NCBI GenBank assembly: GCA_905233325.1
Contig: CAJODU010000031.1
Location: forward strand, 1 to 20,111
Direction of reading: 5' to 3'
DNA length: 20,111 nt
Source: an uncultured Selenomonadaceae bacterium
GTDB taxonomy: Bacteria > Bacillota > Negativicutes > Selenomonadales > Selenomonadaceae
Numbering within the stretch: the stretch's first letter is position 1; each line of letters starts with the position of its first letter. The notes beneath the pieces were generated by a model. The model had not been told where the DNA came from. It worked only from the letters and a program-made list of their open reading frames with translations, and made no database searches. A program made the position numbers and the translations under genes. This document shows, one piece after another, positions 15,439 to 20,111 of this stretch.

Positions 15439-17153
15439 TTTGTACCCTCCAACAATTTTGCCTTGAGTGCCTTGTAAGCACGTGAATAATAAGTGCAGCC
15501 TTGTGCTTCAAAGTAGTCAGAGCCGAAAGCATGAGCAGTGACGGCAATGATTGGCGGAGCTTGGATCCTCTTGGCGACGGCAATTCCCGTAAATTGATTC
15601 CACCAACGCTCAAGATCATTGATGAACTCCTCAGCGTTGGCAAAGTATTTTTTGACAAGCCCTTTCTCACAGCCGATATTCTCCTCAAGTTTGCCGTCAG
15701 CATACCATTGCAAAATCTCTTCCGGCGTCACCTGATCTTCATTTTCGACGAAAGCACGGAACAGATAATCGTGATAAGGATACTTGAGCGGATCCCCCTT
15801 GCCCTCGTCGACATTCTGCGCGGTTGAGAGTTCGGCACTCGGCACAATATCAATGATCCCCTGCGGAATGACTTCGCGACCATAAACTGTATCATTCAAG
15901 TAACGGGCGAGATCGTAAACTTGATACTTCCAAAGATCAGCAAGGGCAGAGACAACACCCGCGCAGTCGCCATACATTGTAGCATAGCCGATAGTCGTCT
16001 CCGCCTTGTTGGCGTTGCAGGTGAAACCGCCGCCGAACGACGCCGCCAGTGCCGCAAGTACGCGGGAACTCCTGTCGCGGGCTTGTATATTCTCACGGAC
16101 AAATGAGGACAGCTCTATATTGTGAGTGCTGCCGTCGGCAAGATATGTCACCGGCGTTGATTCAAGCTGTCGGACGGTATAGTCAACACTCTCTTGAATA
16201 GGCACAACCATATAGTTGCAACCGAGATTCTTGGCAAGTTGCTCTGAAAGTCCCTTCGTAGTTGCAGAATTGTAAACACTTGGCATATTGACCAGAAGGA
16301 CATTCTCTGCACCGAGGACTTTGGTATAGAGGGCAGCATCAACAGCAGAATCAATACCGCCGGAAATACCTATAACCATCTTCTTCATACCAATTTGAGA
16401 GAGAAAGTGCTTCAAGCCGCCGTGCAAGGCTCTGTATACTTCAGCGATCTCAGGTTCTTCAGGTTCGACGATAGGCGGCATTGAATCAACCGTACCGAGA
16501 TCAAAGAGTAGCAAGGATTCCTCAAAAGACTTGCCACGAAGGACAATTTCACCTTTTGAGTTGTAAACAGTGCTATTACCGTCAAAAGGATAAATCGTCT
16601 TGCCTTTGTTTTGAGTGCCGACACAATTAACGTAAATTGTAGGACAACCTAAGGCTTTAGTATGTTCACCGATATGATAATCTCGTCCTTTCGTTGTACA
16701 TTGAACGAATGGTGCAGAAGAGAAAACTACACAAAAGTCAGGATTCTTTTCTCTAAATTTCAAATCAGCTATATACTCTGCGTTTTCAAAAGTATAAACA
16801 ATCTTATAACGTTTGCCTTTCATTCTGATTTTAAAGAGTTCATAACTATCGCTACTATCTATCCACTTACCATTTTTGGCAGCAAAGAAGAGATTATCGA
16901 CAAAATTGCTGAAAAGAACAGTTATTCCTTCGCTTGCCTTAAGAATATCCTCATTGCAGGATTCACAATCCCTACTTAGCGAAGGATTAATAACAGTACT
17001 ATCAAAAATATCGCTCAAAACCGCCATATATGGAAAAACAATCATATCTGACTCTTCCCTCTTGGCGTCCTCAATGAATTTCAACATTTTTTCAAGGTTA
17101 ATATCAGGCTGTCCTGCTCTGACTTCCATCTGTGCAAGTGCAATCTTTAGCAA
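15435..17153 (-). CDS. nadE: NAD synthetase with degenerate glutaminase (nitrilase-like) domain
   Basis: The C-terminal half is a normal NAD synthetase: ATP-pyrophosphatase loop SGGIDS (residues 264-269 of the 572-residue form), then CNANKAETTIGYATMYGDCAG, WKYQVYDLARYLN, and the tail VTAHAFGSD. It makes NAD from nicotinate adenine dinucleotide. The N-terminal half has the nitrilase-like fold of glutamine-dependent NadE (FSSAPF, GCPTIYVNCVGTQN, FDGNSTVYNSKGE), but catalytic positions look lost: the usual FPE reads FPY (Tyr42), the loop normally holding Lys and LPNYGVFDE is missing around residues 97-106, and the CED motif appears as FEN (Phe122). It may therefore need free ammonia or a partner. 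The TTG at 17153 is chosen because GAGGAG lies eight bases upstream and it gives MLKIALAQMEV; a GTG at 17162 overlapping the kinase stop has no SD spacing. Confidence 0.92.
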   Translation of the reverse strand: MLKIALAQMEVRAGQPDINLEKMLKFIEDAKREESDMIVFPYMAVLSDIFDSTVINPSLSRDCESCNEDILKASEGITVLFSNFVDNLFFAAKNGKWIDSSDSYELFKIRMKGKRYKIVYTFENAEYIADLKFREKNPDFCVVFSSAPFVQCTTKGRDYHIGEHTKALGCPTIYVNCVGTQNKGKTIYPFDGNSTVYNSKGEIVLRGKSFEESLLLFDLGTVDSMPPIVEPEEPEIAEVYRALHGGLKHFLSQIGMKKMVIGISGGIDSAVDAALYTKVLGAENVLLVNMPSVYNSATTKGLSEQLAKNLGCNYMVVPIQESVDYTVRQLESTPVTYLADGSTHNIELSSFVRENIQARDRSSRVLAALAASFGGGFTCNANKAETTIGYATMYGDCAGVVSALADLWKYQVYDLARYLNDTVYGREVIPQGIIDIVPSAELSTAQNVDEGKGDPLKYPYHDYLFRAFVENEDQVTPEEILQWYADGKLEENIGCEKGLVKKYFANAEEFINDLERWWNQFTGIAVAKRIQAPPIIAVTAHAFGSDYFEAQGCTYYSRAYKALKAKLLEGTK

Positions 17154-17158
17154 GGTGT

Positions 17159-17920
17159 TCACTCCTCTTCTTTTGTAATGTCGCCATCGGGTTCCAGTGT
17201 CCAGGTCTCATCGGCTTCAGCGGAATTATTCAGCACTAAAGCAACATTTCTCCCGTCACTTTTGTTGTAGAAGTCCTCTGCCTCTGCTTGAGTTTTGCCA
17301 CCGCGGACTTTGCGATCAATCAACCTGGTCTTGAGGATTTCGGGGTCTGTCTTGATGAAGGCGGTATAATCTGCCAGCGTGCGGATATTCGTCCATCTCG
17401 GATCTTTTAGTAAAAGATAGTTGCCCTCAATCAGAATGATCTCAGCCTCAACGCTGATAGCGTCCGGCACAACGTCGTGGATATTCCTGTCGTAGACAGG
17501 CCAGTCGGTCTCCTCCTGCTTGATTTCGCGAATCTTACTCTGCATAGCATCAAGATCGAAAGTCTCCGGTGCACCTTTGATTGACTTCATCGGAATAGTG
17601 CTGCCGTCGACCATAGCAAAGTGAGCGTCCATGTAGGCATTGGTGAAATGAAAACCGTCAATACCGAGAGCACGGATTGTAGTCAACTCTTGATGTTCTC
17701 TTGAGAGTTTTTCGAGATAGTGAGCGGTTATCGTCTTACCGACACCGGGAGGGCCGACAAGGTAAGCAATAACTTTACGGCCGCCCACCTGACCATACAC
17801 TTCAGTCAACTTTTTGAGGAATGGAATAAAGACCTCATTGACAGTGTCCTCAGTAAATCTTGCCTCAGTCTTAAAACCGTTGGCATCTGCCTCATAAGTT
17901 ACCCAATTCTTTTCTGTCAT
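17159..17920 (-). CDS. P-loop kinase, uridine kinase/phosphoribulokinase-like (FrcK/YggC-type)
   Basis: The 253-residue protein has a Walker A loop GPPGVGKT at residues 56-63, then IDGFHFTNAYMD with the acidic residue expected in sugar and nucleoside kinases of this superfamily. KGAPETFDLDAM, VYDRNIHDVVPD, IILIEGNYLLLKDPRW and RGGKTQAEAEDFYNKSDGRN follow, a pattern I associate with proteins annotated as nucleoside/nucleotide kinase or fructose transport system kinase. The substrate is not proven for the family; a sugar or a nucleoside is likely. GAAGG before the ATG is a fair SD. It follows the TRAP permease by 18 bases and its stop overlaps or abuts the nadE start, so a link to pyridine nucleotide metabolism is possible but only inferred. 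Confidence 0.82.
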   Translation of the reverse strand: MTEKNWVTYEADANGFKTEARFTEDTVNEVFIPFLKKLTEVYGQVGGRKVIAYLVGPPGVGKTITAHYLEKLSREHQELTTIRALGIDGFHFTNAYMDAHFAMVDGSTIPMKSIKGAPETFDLDAMQSKIREIKQEETDWPVYDRNIHDVVPDAISVEAEIILIEGNYLLLKDPRWTNIRTLADYTAFIKTDPEILKTRLIDRKVRGGKTQAEAEDFYNKSDGRNVALVLNNSAEADETWTLEPDGDITKEEE

Positions 17921-17938
17921 AATGTCAACCTTCTTTCA

Positions 17939-19861
17939 TTATTGATTATTACGTTTTCTCTGCAGGAATATGCAAACCGCCAGGATAATCAGACCGATTA
18001 TATCACTCATAACTTCCGGCATAATCATCATCAGACCGCTGACGAAGAGGATCACCCGCTCCAACGGACGCATATCTGCAATCAAATATCCTATCAGCGA
18101 CGAACTCAACGCCACCATACCAAATATCGCCGTTACTAATGAGTATACCAAATGTAGCGGCGTTGAGTCAATCATCAACAGCACCGGCGACAGCACGAAG
18201 ATATAAGGTATGATGAAAGCCGCGATTGCCAGCTTGGAGGCATTGATACCCGTCTTGAGTGGATTCCCTCCGCTTATCGCCGACCCTGCATAAGCCGCAA
18301 GTGCAACCGGCGGCGTTACATCAGCTATGATTCCGAAGTAGAATACAAACATATGTGCTGCGAGGACGGGTATATTCATTTGAATCAGTGCAGGTGCAGC
18401 GATTGTTGAGGTTATGACATAGTTCGCCGTCGTCGGCACGCCCATACCCAAGAGCAAGGCGGTTATCATCGTGAAAAACATTGTCGGCAGCATCATTCCT
18501 CCGGCTAGGGATAGAAGAGCAGACGCCAGCTTCAATCCCGCGCCGGTCTTTGTCACCACGCCTATAATGATTCCTGCTGAGGCACAAGCCACCAAAACAC
18601 CTAATACAGATTTTGCACCTTTTTCCAAACCTTTGATTATATCTATAGGTTTCATTCTTGTTGATTTACGCAAGCATGATGCGGCGATTGATAACCCTAT
18701 CGCGAAGAGTGCCGCTCTCATTGGTGTGTAGCCGCTCACAAGTAAGTATACTATAACGATGAGTGGTATTGCAAGATGACCACGCTCTTTGAACAGCTCC
18801 CAAACATTAGGCAACTGCTCACGAGGGATTCCATATAGATTTTTACGTTTAGCCTCAAAGTGGACACCCAGCCACACGCCGGAAAAGTAAAGGATTGCCG
18901 GTATTACTGCCGCCTTGACTATTTCGATATAAGGCAAGCCGACGAATTCAGCCATCAAGAACGCCGCAGCACCCATAACCGGCGGCATAAGCTGTCCACC
19001 TGTAGACGCCGCCGCCTCAACTGCTCCTGCAAACTCTTTATCATAACCCAGTTTTTTCATCATTGGAATGGTGAATGAGCCTGTACCTGCGACGTTAGCA
19101 ACTGAACTGCCTGAAACCGTACCCATCAAACCACTCGACAGCACCGCCACTTTAGCAGGACCGCCACTCGCCCAACCTGCGATCGCATTTGCCAAGTCAA
19201 TGAAGAATTTACCCAGCCCTGTGGACTCAAGATAGGCACCAAAAAGTATGAACAGAAATATAAACGTCGACGAGACACCAAGCGGTATGCCGAATATTCC
19301 CTCTGTCGTGAAGAAGAGGTGTCCGACGAGCTGCTCCGGTGTGACGCCGCGATGTGCCAATATACCCGGTATATACGGCCCTGCAAAGGCGTAAATCAAA
19401 AACAACATTACCACCGCAAGCATTGGAACACCAACGACACGCCGTGTTGCCTCAATGACCAGCAGCACGCCTATAAGTCCGATCACAAAATCTGTCTGTG
19501 TGGTTATTCCCGATCGCAGGACAAGCTCCTTATATTCAATCAAAATGTAAGCCGGTGTCGCTGCACCGAGGAACGCCAGCACTGCGTCAATAGGGTGCAA
19601 GCCTTTCTTTGCCCAGCTTTTACGCATTGGGTAAAGCAAATACACCAGTGCCAGACCAAAACCCAAGTGAACTGCTCGCTGAAGTTGGGCGTCAAGCACT
19701 CCGAATATTGCTGTATAGAGTTGGAATACTGAGAAGGTAATTGCCAGGGCTGTGATGAATTTGGCTATTATTCCCTTGTGTTCAATGGTGTTTGATTCTT
19801 TATCATATTTCTTGAGAGCGTCTTTTGCCCGTTGTTTATTATTGCTGTCTTCTTTAATCAT
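17939..19861 (-). CDS. TRAP transporter fused permease (4TM/12TM, TAXI type)
   Basis: This 640-residue membrane protein joins the small (DctQ-like) and large (DctM-like) subunits of a tripartite ATP-independent transporter, which uses an ion gradient for solute import. After a charged N-terminus (about 1-30) come the small-domain helices, then the large domain with VIGLIGVLLVIEATRRVVG, GPAKVAVLSSGLMGTVSGSS, GSFTIPMMKKLGYDKEFAGA, AAASTGGQLMPPVMGAAAF, LLLGMGVPTTANYV and DVTPPVALAAYAGSAISGG, all typical of fused TRAP permeases. These pair with TAXI-family binding proteins; none is in the window, but a DUF1850 gene that usually accompanies them overlaps its start by eight bases. Substrates of the type are often organic acids such as glutamate or 2-oxoglutarate; here unknown. 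It lies upstream of the kinase and nadE in one directon. Confidence 0.95.
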   Translation of the reverse strand: MIKEDSNNKQRAKDALKKYDKESNTIEHKGIIAKFITALAITFSVFQLYTAIFGVLDAQLQRAVHLGFGLALVYLLYPMRKSWAKKGLHPIDAVLAFLGAATPAYILIEYKELVLRSGITTQTDFVIGLIGVLLVIEATRRVVGVPMLAVVMLFLIYAFAGPYIPGILAHRGVTPEQLVGHLFFTTEGIFGIPLGVSSTFIFLFILFGAYLESTGLGKFFIDLANAIAGWASGGPAKVAVLSSGLMGTVSGSSVANVAGTGSFTIPMMKKLGYDKEFAGAVEAAASTGGQLMPPVMGAAAFLMAEFVGLPYIEIVKAAVIPAILYFSGVWLGVHFEAKRKNLYGIPREQLPNVWELFKERGHLAIPLIVIVYLLVSGYTPMRAALFAIGLSIAASCLRKSTRMKPIDIIKGLEKGAKSVLGVLVACASAGIIIGVVTKTGAGLKLASALLSLAGGMMLPTMFFTMITALLLGMGVPTTANYVITSTIAAPALIQMNIPVLAAHMFVFYFGIIADVTPPVALAAYAGSAISGGNPLKTGINASKLAIAAFIIPYIFVLSPVLLMIDSTPLHLVYSLVTAIFGMVALSSSLIGYLIADMRPLERVILFVSGLMMIMPEVMSDIIGLIILAVCIFLQRKRNNQ

Positions 19862-20111
19862 TAAAATTTTTACTCCATAATTGATAATTTTGAATGATTG
19901 AAACGCGGACGAGTGAACCTGCAGGCATCATATCGTAGAGCGGAAGAGTCTGATCGTTGATTGTGATTGAAAGTTCAGTACCGACACCTGTCCGCAAGTC
20001 AAGAGTATTTATTTGACGGTTAAGGTTGTCCATTATGAAATCATCACCTTCACGATGAAAAGTCCCGTCACTTTCGAGAAACGGCAAGCCGACACCAAAA
20101 GATCTGTAGCG
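19854..20111 (-). CDS. DUF1850 domain protein (TRAP-associated), 5' end beyond window
   Basis: The frame is open from the right edge to a stop at 19854, giving 85 residues of the C-terminal part, starting RYRSFGVGLPFLESDG. The pattern YRSxGxGLPFL, then REGDDFIM, TLPLYDMMPAGSLVRVSI, fits DUF1850, a small exported protein family nearly always encoded beside fused TRAP permeases and TAXI binding proteins. Its exact role is not established. An internal TTG at 20087 would be reported as a start by software but lies within the conserved region, so the true start is outside the window. A TAXI binding-protein gene is expected just upstream. Confidence 0.78.
   Translation of the reverse strand, partial: RYRSFGVGLPFLESDGTFHREGDDFIMDNLNRQINTLDLRTGVGTELSITINDQTLPLYDMMPAGSLVRVSIIQNYQLWSKNFND

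Noticed and set aside
14635..15477. 280-codon open frame opposite the Gfo/Idh/MocA oxidoreductase
   Set aside because: The minus-strand gene has Rossmann and EKP motifs, coupled starts and SD; the plus-strand frame has none.
1..20111. tRNA, rRNA, CRISPR array, insertion sequence or prophage
   Set aside because: No cloverleaf, rRNA core, regular direct repeats with spacers, transposase/integrase frame or attachment site was found by eye.

Overview
The window looks like an anaerobic or microaerobic member of the Bacillota. The evidence is an RNase Y / YmdB / Mini-RNase III cluster, a fructose PTS operon, a short-Q-loop cytochrome bd oxidase, and strong purine-rich Shine-Dalgarno (SD) sites combined with many GTG and TTG starts. 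The TAXI-type TRAP permease with a DUF1850 partner would suit the Negativicutes (for example Selenomonas or Acidaminococcus relatives), but this placement is an inference and no rRNA is present to confirm it. There are no tRNA or rRNA genes, CRISPR arrays, transposases or phage genes. Layout: positions 1-3339 (minus strand) hold a family 2 glycosyltransferase followed by cydA and cydB; cydB runs off the left edge. Positions 3340-3745 are an AT-rich divergent intergenic region with a good promoter for rny and a long leader with repeated elements. Positions 3746-7676 (plus strand) hold rny (RNase Y), an unrecognised acidic protein, an AT-rich retropepsin-like gene that looks inserted, the phosphodiesterase ymdB, and a frameshifted mrnC (Mini-RNase III). 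A convergent terminator at 7675-7722 separates this set from the fructose operon. Positions 7745-12478 (minus strand) read, in transcription order, fruK (1-phosphofructokinase), a PTS EIIAB protein without a membrane domain, a sugar-binding lipoprotein without an ABC transporter, and a PTS EIIABC whose 3' end is frameshifted. A clear promoter lies upstream of fruK. Positions 12623-20111 (minus strand) form one tightly packed directon: a partial DUF1850 gene, a fused TRAP permease, a P-loop sugar/nucleoside kinase-like gene, nadE, a Gfo/Idh/MocA oxidoreductase and lepA. Most of these genes overlap or lie within 20 bases of each other. How the genes work together: the fructose operon would import fructose as fructose-1-phosphate and convert it to fructose-1,6-bisphosphate, with an unusual added binding lipoprotein and a second EIIAB. 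The rny/ymdB/mrnC block is RNA processing and signalling. The right-hand directon joins solute uptake, a kinase and NAD synthesis. Main points for a second look: an NAD synthetase whose glutaminase domain appears to have lost all three catalytic residues; an RNase Y gene whose SD points to an ATA codon as the start; two frameshifts (mrnC and the PTS EIIABC) only about 430 bases apart; a binding lipoprotein inside a PTS operon; and a retropepsin-like gene between rny and ymdB.
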